Below are positions 24,217 through 32,331 of a stretch of DNA of 64,000 nt, piece after piece. The stretch lies in assembly GCF_021545335.1 (NCBI RefSeq), contig NZ_CP089312.1, positions 5,332,001 to 5,396,000 of the forward strand. The letters are read 5' to 3'. The notes below the pieces were generated by a model that did no database searches, was not told the DNA's origin, and saw only the letters and a program-made list of their open reading frames with translations. Positions within the stretch are counted from its first letter, which is position 1; every line of letters starts with the position of its first letter. The DNA is from Streptomyces sp. GQFP (lineage in GTDB: Bacteria; Actinomycetota; Actinomycetes; Streptomycetales; Streptomycetaceae). Made by a program: the position numbers and the translations under genes.

Positions 24217-24475
24217 TTTCGCCCCCGCCGCCCCTACCCGTCCCATCCTCGGGGGCGCTGCCCCCGAACCCCCGTATCGCGCTGAACGCGCTCGTCCTCA
24301 AACGCCGGACGGGCTGAAATGCCTGGGCCTGGGCTGAAAGATCAAGCACCGGCCGGCACCACATCTAGCCCGTCCGGCGTTTGAGGACGAGGCCGTTCAG
24401 GCCGAAAAGGGGGGTCTGGGGGCGCAGCCCCCAGGGATGGGAACGGGTAGGGGCGGCGGGGGCGAAGAAACAGGT
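24217..24475. repeat. Streptomyces nested palindromic repeat, copy 2 (complete)
   Basis: Outer arms are GCCCCCGCCGCCCCTACCCG on the left and its complement CGGGTAGGGGCGGCGGGGGC on the right. The next layer is GGGGGCGCTGCCCCC against CTGGGGGCGCAGCCCCCAG. The inner arms are GTCCTCAAACGCCGGACGGG and CCCGTCCGGCGTTTGAGGAC, spaced by about 55 bp. The whole 260-bp unit folds on itself and fills the gap after the M48-like gene. Confidence 0.8.
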
Positions 24476-24604
24476 CGGAGGACTCCCTTCCGCTTCTGGT
24501 CAATTAGCGACGAACGGTGACGGACTGCGTGCGTAATGTGATGTGCTGGGACCGATAGCGCACATGGCAATCGCTCGGGACATAAGACAGCGGGACACCA
24601 GCCC

Positions 24605-24679
24605 GCGAAGCGCAAGACCGCGAAGCGCAAGACCGCGAAACGCAAGACCACGAGACGCAACACCGCGAAACGCAACACC
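24605..24679. repeat. 15-bp tandem repeat, five units
   Basis: The unit is GCGAAGCGCAAGACC: two perfect copies, then three diverged copies (GCGAAACGCAAGACC, ACGAGACGCAACACC, GCGAAACGCAACACC). It lies 43 bp upstream of the next gene and is in frame with it, spelling repeated Ala-Lys-Arg-Lys-Thr. However, the frame has no start codon back to a stop at 24539-24541, so it is treated as non-coding. Confidence 0.8.
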
Positions 24680-24721
24680 GCACGCACACAGCTGACGGGG
24701 GAGCCAGGGAGGGGAGCAGTC

Positions 24722-26254
24722 ATGGGGTCGCAGCCGATCCGCCGCTGGGAGTCGGGAGCACTCGCGCACGCCGTCACGGACCCCTTCGGCCTGGGCCCCG
24801 TCCCCTGGCTCCGAGGCAGCGAGACCTACTTCGACGACACGGGCCACGTAGTCCCTTGGTACGTGGACCCCTTAGACCCCGCCCCCACCCCATACGGCAC
24901 AGCCACCGCCAGAATCCCCAACCCCCGTACCTCCCGTACCCCCCGCACCGCCCCCCGCCCCACCGGCGGCCCCCGAGCCGCCGACGACGTACACCGGCAG
25001 ATCAAGGGCTTCGCCTCCACCGGCCCCGCCGCCCCCGGCGAAGCCATCGACTTCCACATCACCGTCGACCCGCCGCAAGAGTTCGCCGTGGACATCTACC
25101 GCATCGGCCACTACGGCGGCGACGGCGCAGCCAAGATCACCACCAGCCCCCGCCTCTCCGGCATCGTTCAGCCCCCACCCCTCACCGCCGACCGCACGGT
25201 CTCCTGCCACCACTGGTGGCTCTCCTGGCGGCTCCAGATCCCGTCGTACTGGAACATCGGGGCGTACGTCGCCGTCCTCACGACCGCCGACGGCTACCGC
25301 TCCCACATCCCCTTCACCGTCCGCGACAACCACCCGGCGGACCTGCTGCTCCTCCTGCCCGACATCACCTGGCAGGCGTACAACCTCTACCCGGAGGACG
25401 GCCGCACCGGTGCGAGCCTCTACCACGCCTGGGACGACGAAGGCCGGCTCCTCGGCGAGGCCGACGCCGCGACGACGGTCTCCTTCGACCGCCCGTACGC
25501 CGGCGCCGGCCTCCCCCTCCACGTGGGCCACGCCTACGACTTCATCCGCTTCGCCGAGCGCTACGGCTACGACCTCGCCTACGCCGACGCCCGCGACCTG
25601 CACGCCGGCCGCGTGGACCCCACCCGCTACCGGGGCCTGGTCTTCCCTGGCCACGACGAGTACTGGTCCTCGGCGATGCGCCGCACCACCGAACTCGCCC
25701 GGGAGAACGGCACGTCCCTCGTCTTCCTCTCCGCCAACACCATGTACTGGCAGGTCGAGCTGGGCCCGTCCCCGTCCGGTGTCGCCGACCGCCTCCTCAC
25801 CTGCCGCAAGCGTCGCGGGCCCGGGAAGCCCGCCCTCTGGCGCGAGATCGACCGGCCCGAGCAGCAGCTGATCGGTATCCAGTACGCGGGCCGGGTCCCC
25901 GAGCCCACCCCCATGGTCGTGCGCAACGCCGACCACTGGATGTGGGAGGCGACCGGCGCCCACGACGGCGACGAGATCGACGGGATGGTGGCCGGCGAGG
26001 CCGACCGCTACTTCCCGCGCACCCAGCTCCCCGAGCACGAGGACCGCATCCTCCTCGCCCACTCCCCGTACGCGGACAGCGAAGGAGCCCTCCGTCACCA
26101 GGAGACCTCCCTCTATCGGGCCCCCTCGGGCGCCCTGGTCTTCGCGTCCGGAACGTTCGCGTGGTCCCCCTCCCTGGACCGCCCCGGCCACGTGGACGCC
26201 CGTGTCCAACGGGCCACCGCGAACCTCCTGGACCGCATCTGCAAACGAGACTGA
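24722..26254 (+). CDS. N,N-dimethylformamidase beta-subunit-like protein
   Basis: 510 residues. The region from about 90 on (IKGFASTGPAAPGEAIDFHI, VDIYRIGHYGGDGAAKI) and the C-terminal half (YDFIRFAERYGYDLAYADAR, GLVFPGHDEYWS, SANTMYWQVEL) match the N,N-dimethylformamidase large-subunit fold, a class-I-amidotransferase-like domain. DMFase hydrolyses dimethylformamide, but most actinobacterial homologues have no known substrate. There is no signal peptide. Codon 51 is TTA (24872-24874), so translation probably needs bldA tRNA. It lies immediately upstream of purC; the gap holds a hairpin. Confidence 0.75.
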   Translation: MGSQPIRRWESGALAHAVTDPFGLGPVPWLRGSETYFDDTGHVVPWYVDPLDPAPTPYGTATARIPNPRTSRTPRTAPRPTGGPRAADDVHRQIKGFASTGPAAPGEAIDFHITVDPPQEFAVDIYRIGHYGGDGAAKITTSPRLSGIVQPPPLTADRTVSCHHWWLSWRLQIPSYWNIGAYVAVLTTADGYRSHIPFTVRDNHPADLLLLLPDITWQAYNLYPEDGRTGASLYHAWDDEGRLLGEADAATTVSFDRPYAGAGLPLHVGHAYDFIRFAERYGYDLAYADARDLHAGRVDPTRYRGLVFPGHDEYWSSAMRRTTELARENGTSLVFLSANTMYWQVELGPSPSGVADRLLTCRKRRGPGKPALWREIDRPEQQLIGIQYAGRVPEPTPMVVRNADHWMWEATGAHDGDEIDGMVAGEADRYFPRTQLPEHEDRILLAHSPYADSEGALRHQETSLYRAPSGALVFASGTFAWSPSLDRPGHVDARVQRATANLLDRICKRD

Positions 26255-26277
26255 AACCCGGCCGCCCAACCCCTGGC

Positions 26278-26310
26278 GTCGATCGAGTCTCCGCATACGG
26301 GAGAATCGAC
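26278..26310. promoter_or_regulatory. Inverted repeat upstream of purC
   Basis: GTCGAT at 26278-26283 and ATCGAC at 26305-26310 form the outer arms, with TCTCC and GGAGA as inner arms around GCATACG. It lies 29 bp before the purC GTG. It may be an operator, a leader hairpin or the terminator of the preceding gene; the sequence alone cannot decide. Confidence 0.4.
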
Positions 26311-26339
26311 CCACTTGGACATCACCACGGGGAGGAACC

Positions 26340-27251
26340 GTGTCCGGATTCGTAGAAAAGCCCGAGCCCCTCCAGGTTCCGGGCCTGGTGCATCTGCACA
26401 CCGGCAAGGTGCGCGACCTGTACCAGAACGAGGCGGGCGACCTCGTGATGGTCGCCAGCGACCGTATCTCCGCCTTCGACTGGGTGCTGCAGACGGAGAT
26501 CCCCGACAAGGGCCGCGTCCTCACCCAGCTCTCGCTCTGGTGGTTCGACCAGCTCGCCGACCTGGCCCCCAACCACGTCCTGAGCACCGAACTCCCGCCG
26601 GGCGCCCCCGCCGACTGGGCGGGCCGCACCCTGATCTGCAAGTCCCTGCGCATGATGCCGGTGGAGTGCGTGGCCCGCGGCTACCTCACCGGCTCCGGCC
26701 TCACCGAGTACAACGCGACCCGTACGGTCTGCGGCCTGGCCCTCCCCGAGGGGCTCACCGACGGCTCGGAACTCCCCGCCCCGATCTTCACCCCGGCCAC
26801 CAAGGCCGCGGTCGGCGAGCACGACGAGAACGTGTCGTACGAGGAGGTCGCCCGCCAGGTCGGCGCCGAGCCCGCCGCCGAGCTCCGCCAGGCGACCCTC
26901 GCCGTCTACTCCCGCGCCCGCGACATCGCCCGCGACCGGGGCATCATCCTGGCCGACACGAAGTTCGAGTTCGGGTACGAGAGCACGGCGGCCGGGGAGA
27001 CCCTGATCCTGGCCGACGAGGTCCTCACCCCGGACTCGTCCCGCTTCTGGCCGGCCGACCAGTGGGAGCCCGGCCACGCACAGCCGTCGTTCGACAAGCA
27101 GTTCGTACGGGACTGGCTCACGTCCGCCGCATCCGGCTGGGTCCGCGCCAGCGAGCAGCCCCCGCCGCCGCTCCCGCAGCTCGTCACGGACGCGACCCGC
27201 GCGAAGTACATCGAGGCGTACGAACGCCTGACGGGACTCAGCTGGAGCTGA
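26340..27251 (+). CDS. purC: Phosphoribosylaminoimidazole-succinocarboxamide synthase (SAICAR synthetase)
   Basis: 303 residues. It condenses CAIR and aspartate with ATP. Motifs: HTGKVRDLYQNEAGDLVMVA (about 19-38), SDRISAFDWVL, PVECVARGYLTGSG, the ILADTKFEFG metal/substrate loop, and LADEVLTPDSSRFWPADQW near the C-terminus. The GTG at 26340 has GGGGAGG a few bases upstream; the longer frame runs inside the preceding gene and is rejected. The 303-residue length is that of the longer, yeast-like form common in actinomycetes. It is followed by a strong terminator. Confidence 0.96.
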   Translation: MSGFVEKPEPLQVPGLVHLHTGKVRDLYQNEAGDLVMVASDRISAFDWVLQTEIPDKGRVLTQLSLWWFDQLADLAPNHVLSTELPPGAPADWAGRTLICKSLRMMPVECVARGYLTGSGLTEYNATRTVCGLALPEGLTDGSELPAPIFTPATKAAVGEHDENVSYEEVARQVGAEPAAELRQATLAVYSRARDIARDRGIILADTKFEFGYESTAAGETLILADEVLTPDSSRFWPADQWEPGHAQPSFDKQFVRDWLTSAASGWVRASEQPPPPLPQLVTDATRAKYIEAYERLTGLSWS

Positions 27252-27269
27252 GCCCGCCCGGAGCACGAC

Positions 27270-27300
27270 GAAGGCCCCGGTCCACTGGACCGGGGCCTTC
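27270..27300. terminator. Terminator shared by purC and tRNA-Gly
   Basis: GAAGGCCCCGGTCC and GGACCGGGGCCTTC form a perfect stem with an ACT loop. It lies 18 bp after purC and 8 bp beyond the 3' end of the leftward tRNA, so it can serve both. Confidence 0.8.
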
Positions 27301-27308
27301 GACTGCTG

Positions 27309-27381
27309 AGCGGACGACCAGGTTCGAACTGGCGACCTCAACCTTGGCAAGGTTGCGCTCTACCAACTGAGCTACGTCCGC
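27309..27381 (-). tRNA. tRNA-Gly(GCC), copy 1
   Basis: GCGGACG acceptor, D-arm AGCTCAGTTGGTAGAGC, anticodon loop CTTGCCAAG with GCC, T-arm CCAGTTCGAACCTGG. 73 nt without encoded CCA. It is identical to the copy at 31307-31379, and the terminator next to it is duplicated too. Confidence 0.95.
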
Positions 27382-27438
27382 ATCGCGTCCCGCACACTGT
27401 CGTACGAACCTGCCGTACGTGCCGTGGCGCGAGACCAA

Positions 27439-28050
27439 CTATACCCAACCCCGACGCCGGGCGAGCCGCACCGCGGCATGCCGGTTCTCGGCCCCGAGTT
27501 TGGAAACGGCCGACGACAGATAGTTCCGTACGGTCCCCTGAGACAGCGCGGCCCGTTCCGCGATCTCCGCGACCGGAGCCCCGTCGGCGGCGAGTTCGAG
27601 CACCTCGGCCTCGCGCGCGGTCAGCGGGGAGTCCCCGGCGGAGATCGCGTCGGCGGCCAACTCGGGGTCGACGTAACGGTTTCCGGCGTGCACGGTACGG
27701 ATGATCTCGGCGAGCCGCTGCGCGCTGACCGTCTTGGGGACAAACCCCCGCACACCGGCAGCCAGCGCCCGCTTGAGATGCCCCGGTCGGCCGTGACTGG
27801 TCACGATCAGCACCCGGCACTCCGGCAGTTCGGCCCGCAGCGTTGTGGCGACCTTCACACCGTCCGCGCCCGGCATCTCAAGATCGAGCACGGCCACGTC
27901 GGGCCGGTGCGCCCGGGCCATGGCCAGCGCCTCGGGCCCGGTGGCGGCCTCGGCGACGACCACGAGATCGTCCTCCAGAGCGAGCAGCGCGGCCAGCGCA
28001 CCCCGGATGAGGTGCTCGTCGTCGGCGAGCAGCAGCCGCACACCACTCAT
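27439..28050 (-). CDS. NarL/LuxR-family response regulator
   Basis: 203 residues. The receiver domain (1-120) has the acidic pair LADDEH, the phospho-acceptor Asp in VAVLDLEMPG (about 54), Thr in VLIVTSHG and Lys in FVPKTVS. The C-terminal LuxR HTH (about 140-200) reads LTAREAEVLELAADGAPVAE and SQGTVRNYLSSAVSKLG. It is a DesR-type regulator, probably phosphorylated by the kinase encoded just upstream, whose stop overlaps its start by 4 bp. The likely target is the same operon's ABC exporter. It is last in a four-gene leftward operon. Confidence 0.92.
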   Translation of the reverse strand: MSGVRLLLADDEHLIRGALAALLALEDDLVVVAEAATGPEALAMARAHRPDVAVLDLEMPGADGVKVATTLRAELPECRVLIVTSHGRPGHLKRALAAGVRGFVPKTVSAQRLAEIIRTVHAGNRYVDPELAADAISAGDSPLTAREAEVLELAADGAPVAEIAERAALSQGTVRNYLSSAVSKLGAENRHAAVRLARRRGWV

Positions 28051-29345
28051 GAGGTGACCTCACTCACAACGAACCCGGCACCGGAGCCGGACCCAGCTCC
28101 CGAACCCGAATCCGCAGGCAGCGACGCAGGCAGCGGCACAGTGGCGACCACCCGAAACCACCCCTCACCAGCACCCGTGCCCACAACCCCCGCCTCCAGC
28201 CGCCCATCCACAGCGGCCAACCGCTCCCGCAGCCCGACAAGCCCGGACCCGGCCCCCACCTCGGACGCGCCCCCGCCCGCGACCCCGTCGTTCTCCACGG
28301 TCAGCACCACACACCCGTCCCCCACCCGCACCCGAACCCCGCACCAGCCCGCATCCCCGTGCCGCAGCACATTGGTGGTCGCCTCCCGGACCACCCACCC
28401 GAGCGCCGACTGCACCTCCCCCGGCAGCCCGACCGCCGCCTCCCCAGTCACCTCGCAGGAGATCCCCGCGGCAGTCAACACACCCTGCGCGCCCAAGAGT
28501 TCAGCCCCCAGATCAGCCTCCCGATACCCCCGTACGACATCCCGTACCTCCCGCTGCGACTCGCGGGCGATGCGCTGCACCTCGATCATCTGGTCGACGG
28601 CCTCGGGCCGTTCGCGTCGGGCGAGTTGCACCGCCAGTTCGCTCTTGAGGGCGATCACCGCGAGGTTGCGGCCCATCACGTCGTGCAGATCGCGTCCGAA
28701 CCGCAGCCGTTCCTCGGCGACGGCGAGCCGGGTCCGGGTCTCGCGGGCCTCGTCGAGTTCGTACACGACCTTGAGCAGCCAGACGGAGAGGGCGCTGGTG
28801 AACGTGATGAACCCGGCGGTGAGCAGCACCACGACGCCCGTGAAGACGGCTTCGTTCGCCGGGAAACCCACCAGGAGGGACATGGCGACCGAGCCCACGG
28901 CCAGGCCGGTGACTATCGCCAGCATCCGCGTCCGGCCGCGTATCCCGAGGGCGATGCTGCCCGCGCCGAAGCACACCACCCCGATGAACAGCGAGGCCGC
29001 GCCGGTCTCCAGGTCGTCGCCGCCCGTCCCGTGCCTGCCCAGGAAGAGGGCGCCGACGCCGATCAGCGCGGTGACGGCGCCGAGCACGGCCAGCAGCCGT
29101 ACGGGCTGCTCCCGGGTCCCGCAGATCCAGTCCAGTGCCCGGGAGGCGGTCACCGCACACAGCACGGCGTGCACGCACACCACCAGCGACAGCCAGAGCG
29201 CGGGCCACCCGTCCAGCAGCCCCAGCACGGGCAGCCCGATCGCGGTGACCTCGACGAAGGCGATCATGTGGAACGTCCAGCGGGTGTACGTCTCCACCTT
29301 CGCCGGCGCGCTCTTGCGCCGCCACCAGCTCCCGGGCCTGCGCAT
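28047..29345 (-). CDS. DesK-type membrane sensor histidine kinase
   Basis: 432 residues. Five to six membrane helices occupy about residues 25-200. The HisKA_3 dimerisation box is RLRFGRDLHDVMGRNLAVIA with the phospho-His in DLHDVMG. A HATPase_c domain follows (VVREATTNVLRHGDAGWCGV and GSGLVGLRERLAAVDGRLE). The Ser/Gly/Ala-rich tail (SGSGAGSGSG) is disordered. I chose the ATG at 29345, with GGGGAG 9 bases upstream; the longer frame would overlap the permease gene further. It overlaps the response-regulator gene by 4 bp, so the pair is cognate. It probably senses membrane state or an envelope drug. Confidence 0.9.
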   Translation of the reverse strand: MRRPGSWWRRKSAPAKVETYTRWTFHMIAFVEVTAIGLPVLGLLDGWPALWLSLVVCVHAVLCAVTASRALDWICGTREQPVRLLAVLGAVTALIGVGALFLGRHGTGGDDLETGAASLFIGVVCFGAGSIALGIRGRTRMLAIVTGLAVGSVAMSLLVGFPANEAVFTGVVVLLTAGFITFTSALSVWLLKVVYELDEARETRTRLAVAEERLRFGRDLHDVMGRNLAVIALKSELAVQLARRERPEAVDQMIEVQRIARESQREVRDVVRGYREADLGAELLGAQGVLTAAGISCEVTGEAAVGLPGEVQSALGWVVREATTNVLRHGDAGWCGVRVRVGDGCVVLTVENDGVAGGGASEVGAGSGLVGLRERLAAVDGRLEAGVVGTGAGEGWFRVVATVPLPASLPADSGSGAGSGSGAGFVVSEVTS

Positions 29346-29365
29346 GTCCTGTGCTCCCCGTCCCG

Positions 29366-30169
29366 TCAGTGCCGAGGTTCCCAGCGGAACCACCGTCGTA
29401 CAGCAAACACCGACAGCACGGTCCAGGCCAGGCCGGTCACGACGGCGCCCAGGGCCTCGTACGCCGACAGGTCACCGGTCCAGGCGCCGCGTACGAGGGT
29501 GATCACGGGCGTCAGCGGCAGGAGTTCGCAGAAGGAGGCCAGCCGGTCGGGCAGCACCTCCAGCGGGACGGTGATCCCGGAGCCGAGGAACGAGACGAGC
29601 ATCAGCGGCAGCGAGGTGACCTGCGCGCTCTCGGTGGTCCGGCTGAGGCTCGCGGTGAGCGCGGCCAGCGCCGTACACAGCACCAGGCCCAACAGCAGCC
29701 CGATGAAGGCGAGTTGGGGCGCCGGTGGCGCGTCGAGGTCGAGCAGGACGGCACAGCCGACGGCCAGCAGCACACTCTGTACGAAGCCTGTCGCGACCGC
29801 CGGGAGCGCCGATCCGGTGAGTATCTCGACGTCGCGCAGCTCACCGGTGCGCAGCCGCTTGAGTACGAGTTCCTCGCGCCGGGCGGTGTAGACGCCGACG
29901 AGGGCCGCGTACACGGCGAACAGCAGCGAGAAGCCGACCGAGGCGGGCAGAATGACCGTCCCCGTACTGAGCCCGGCCTCCTTCAGGTCCATCCCGTCGG
30001 CGGCGGACCACGCACTGAACGGCAGCACCAGCGGCACGAACAGGGCCGCGACGAGCGTCCCCTTGTTCCGCAGGAACAGCGCCGCCTCGGCCCGGGCCAG
30101 GGCCCGCATCCGCCCGGCGGGAGTGGTCGTACTCCCGTCCGTACCGACGCGATCGACAACCGCGCTCAC
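29366..30169 (-). CDS. ABC-2 type transporter permease
   Basis: 267 residues with six hydrophobic segments: LVAALFVPLVLPFSAWSAAD, the segment around PASVGFSLLFAVYAALVGVY, FVQSVLLAVGCAVLL, LAFIGLLLGLVLCTALAALT, LPLMLVSFLGSGITVPLEVL and VVTGLAWTVLSVFAVRRWF. This is the layout of ABC-2 exporters of drugs or lipids. It overlaps the ATPase gene by 4 bp upstream and lies 20 bp before the kinase start, all in one operon. Together with the ATPase it forms the exporter half of a DesKR-linked module. Confidence 0.88.
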   Translation of the reverse strand: MSAVVDRVGTDGSTTTPAGRMRALARAEAALFLRNKGTLVAALFVPLVLPFSAWSAADGMDLKEAGLSTGTVILPASVGFSLLFAVYAALVGVYTARREELVLKRLRTGELRDVEILTGSALPAVATGFVQSVLLAVGCAVLLDLDAPPAPQLAFIGLLLGLVLCTALAALTASLSRTTESAQVTSLPLMLVSFLGSGITVPLEVLPDRLASFCELLPLTPVITLVRGAWTGDLSAYEALGAVVTGLAWTVLSVFAVRRWFRWEPRH

Positions 30170-31143
30170 GCGACACGCTCCTCAGCCACGACGGAACCCG
30201 TACTCTTCACGCCCGCGGACGCCTCCCGCGCGATCCGCAGGAACGCCTCCTCCAGCGAGGCCGACCGCACGTCCAGCCCCCGCAGCTCGACCCCGGCCCC
30301 CTCGGCCCACATCAGCAACCGCGTTGCCGCGCGCTGGAGTTGATGGGTGCGCAGTCGCACGACGCGCCCCTCCTCCTCGTACCCGCTCACGCCGAACGAG
30401 TCGAGCGGCGGCAGGTCCCCCACGAAGTACCCGGTGGGCAGCTCGAAGGAGATCCGGGACGGCTGCGAGGCGGTCACCTCGGCGGGCGTACCGGCGGCGG
30501 CGATGCGCCCCTCGTGGAGGATGGCGAGCCGGTCGGCGAGATCCTCGGCCTCCTCCAGGTAGTGCGTGGTGAGCAGTACGGTCGTACCGCTGGCGCGCAG
30601 TTCCCGTACCAACTCCCAGGTGTCGCGGCGCCCTTCGGCGTCGAGGCCGGTCGTCGGTTCGTCGAGGAACAGCACCTCGGGGTCGCCGAGGAGGGCGAGC
30701 GCGAGGTCGAGCCGCCGCCGTTCACCCCCGGACAACTGCTTCACGCGTACGCCGGTCCGCCGCTCCAGTCCGACGAGCGCGAGCGCCTCCGCCTCGGGCC
30801 GCGCGCCGCTCGTACACCCTGCCCACATCCGCGCGGTCTCGCCGACGGTCAGGTCGGACGGAAAGCCGCCCTCCTGGAGCATCACGCCGGTGCGCGGCCG
30901 TACGGCGGCCCGCTCGGCGTACGGATCATGGCCGAGCACCCGCACCCGCCCCCCGGCCGGTGGCGCGAGCCCCTCCAGCAGCTCGACCGTCGATGTCTTG
31001 CCCGCGCCGTTCGTGCCGAGCAGGGCGAAGATCTCCCCGCGGCCCACGGAGAAGGACACCCCGCGCACCGCCTCGAACCCGCCCCCGTACACACGCCGCA
31101 GGTCAGTGACCTCAATCACGTGTTCGCGTTCGTTGGTTTCCAT
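30166..31143 (-). CDS. ABC transporter ATP-binding protein (DrrA/ABC-2 type)
   Basis: 325 residues. Walker A is LLGTNGAGKTSTVELLEGL (about 42-60), the Q-loop is GVMLQEGGFP, the signature is QLSGGERRRLDLALALLGDP, Walker B is VLFLDEPTTGLDAEG, and the switch His is in LLTTHYLEEAE. A C-terminal extension of about 100 residues follows, as in DrrA-like drug-exporter ATPases. It is first in the operon ATPase-permease-kinase-regulator. Its promoter should lie between 31144 and the tRNA-Gly repeat at 31262. Confidence 0.92.
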   Translation of the reverse strand: METNEREHVIEVTDLRRVYGGGFEAVRGVSFSVGRGEIFALLGTNGAGKTSTVELLEGLAPPAGGRVRVLGHDPYAERAAVRPRTGVMLQEGGFPSDLTVGETARMWAGCTSGARPEAEALALVGLERRTGVRVKQLSGGERRRLDLALALLGDPEVLFLDEPTTGLDAEGRRDTWELVRELRASGTTVLLTTHYLEEAEDLADRLAILHEGRIAAAGTPAEVTASQPSRISFELPTGYFVGDLPPLDSFGVSGYEEEGRVVRLRTHQLQRAATRLLMWAEGAGVELRGLDVRSASLEEAFLRIAREASAGVKSTGSVVAEERVA

Positions 31144-31306
31144 GCCTTCAGCATCCGGGCCGGAAGGAGGGGAGGGCAGTGCGCGGTGTCATCAGCGCGC
31201 ATGACAAATGTCAGACGTCGATGGAGCTGGAGCTGGAGCCGATGGAAGTGGTGTCTGGGAACACGACGAAGGCCCCGGTCCATTGGACTAGGGCCTTCGA
31301 CTGCTG

Positions 31307-31379
31307 AGCGGACGACCAGGTTCGAACTGGCGACCTCAACCTTGGCAAGGTTGCGCTCTACCAACTGAGCTACGTCCGC
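31307..31379 (-). tRNA. tRNA-Gly(GCC), copy 2
   Basis: Same 73-nt sequence as 27309-27381, with anticodon GCC. Its downstream hairpin (31268-31298) is a decayed version of the copy-1 terminator, with three base changes. Confidence 0.95.
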
Positions 31380-31459
31380 ATTGCCTCCAGTCGGCTTTCA
31401 CCGACTGGCGCGAGCACCAGCCTACCTGATCCACAAGTGTGGTCGGACCGGCGATGCAG

Positions 31460-31531
31460 AGCGGGTGACAGGAATTGCACACTGCGCCTTCCCCCTGGAA
31501 GGGGGATGTTCTACTACTGAACTACACCCGC
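31460..31531 (-). tRNA. tRNA-Gly(TCC)
   Basis: GCGGGTG acceptor, D-arm AGTTCAGTAGTAGAACA, anticodon stem CCCCC with loop CTTCCAG giving TCC, T-arm GCAATTCCTGT (T-loop variant). 72 nt without CCA. It lies 80 bp from tRNA-Gly(GCC) copy 2, so the two may be cotranscribed. Confidence 0.93.
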
Positions 31532-31663
31532 AAGCCTCCGTGAGCCGGGCCTTTCGGCCTTGCCCCTCGGCGTGCTCCAGACTCTAGCTGATCAGCAGGG
31601 GGGCAACGCAAGTCGGTTGCGCCGAGGGGCTCCTGAGGCTCCGCAGGGGTACTGCTGGGGGTA

Positions 31664-31981
31664 CTACTGAGCAGCCGTGAAGGCCTCGTACACCTTCTTC
31701 GGGATGCGCCCGCGGGCCGGCACGTCGAACTTGTTGGCGAGGGCCCAGGCCCGCACCGCCGCCGGGTCGGGGGCGACCTCCGTCTGCTTGTACGCCTTGC
31801 CGGAGCGCGACCGCTTGCGGCCGGCCTCCACGTACGGCTCCAGGGCCTTACGCAGTTTCTTGGCATTGGTTTGATTCAGGTCGATCTCGTACGACTTGCC
31901 GTCAAGTCCGAAGGCGATCGTTTCCGCCGCTTCCGAGCCGTCGATGTCGTCGGAGAGTGTGACCACGACACGCTGAGCCAC
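31664..31981 (-). CDS. Lsr2-family nucleoid-associated protein (short paralogue)
   Basis: 105 residues. The N-terminal half (MAQRVVVTLSDDIDGSEAAE, KSYEIDLNQTNAKKLRKAL) is the Lsr2 dimerisation domain. The C-terminal half ends in AVRAWALANKFDVPARGRIP, containing the RGR AT-hook-like loop that binds the minor groove of AT-rich DNA. Lsr2 bridges and silences horizontally acquired DNA. By position beside purSQL it may correspond to the second Streptomyces Lsr2 (LsrL), not the main one; that is from memory of gene order. It is divergent from purS across a 350-bp, relatively AT-rich gap. Confidence 0.9.
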   Translation of the reverse strand: MAQRVVVTLSDDIDGSEAAETIAFGLDGKSYEIDLNQTNAKKLRKALEPYVEAGRKRSRSGKAYKQTEVAPDPAAVRAWALANKFDVPARGRIPKKVYEAFTAAQ

Positions 31982-32246
31982 GAATATCGGTCCCTTCGTG
32001 CGACACCTCTGCTACGACGTGCGAAGACGTCGGGAGATGTCGGCTGTCCGACTGTTATTGGGCAAAGTATCGGCTAATGCCTTTTCCTTTGTACAGTGCC
32101 CGGCATTGCAATGGGAAGCCCGACTAAATCTGTCCGTGTGTCTCCCGCGCAATAGACATCCTGGATGCGAACCCGGATCTTTCCCAGAACTTTTCGTGTT
32201 GGCGCCGGTCCGATACCGGATCGTGATGCCGTTCTCGTCGGTTCCC
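31982..32246. other. AT-richer divergent leader between lsr2 and purS
   Basis: No gene. Several short AT-rich stretches (GACTGTTATTGGGCAAAGTA, CCTTTTCCTTTGTACAG, CCGACTAAATCTGTC) make it visibly lower in GC than its neighbours. That fits a promoter region and possible binding of Lsr2 to its own upstream DNA (inference). Confidence 0.5.
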
Positions 32247-32293
32247 GTAGATTCCTACGAATCTACCCGCGTAGAAATTTTGTACGGGTAGTC
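32247..32293 (+). promoter_or_regulatory. purSQL promoter region with perfect inverted repeat
   Basis: GTAGATTC (32247-32254) and GAATCTAC (32259-32266) form a perfect 8-bp dyad around CTAC. GTAG/CTAC words recur at 32255, 32263, 32271 and 32287. A plausible -10 hexamer TAGTCT lies at 32288-32293, about 40 bp before the purS GTG. A purine-responsive operator is inferred; no regulator is named. Confidence 0.5.
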
Positions 32294-32331
32294 TGAAGCG
32301 ACCTGCTCAGCACCACACACCGGGAGTGCCA

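Noticed and set aside
24539-24721. Coding extension of the amidase-like gene through the AKRKT repeat
   Set aside because: No ATG, GTG, TTG or CTG occurs in frame between the stop at 24539 and the ATG at 24722.
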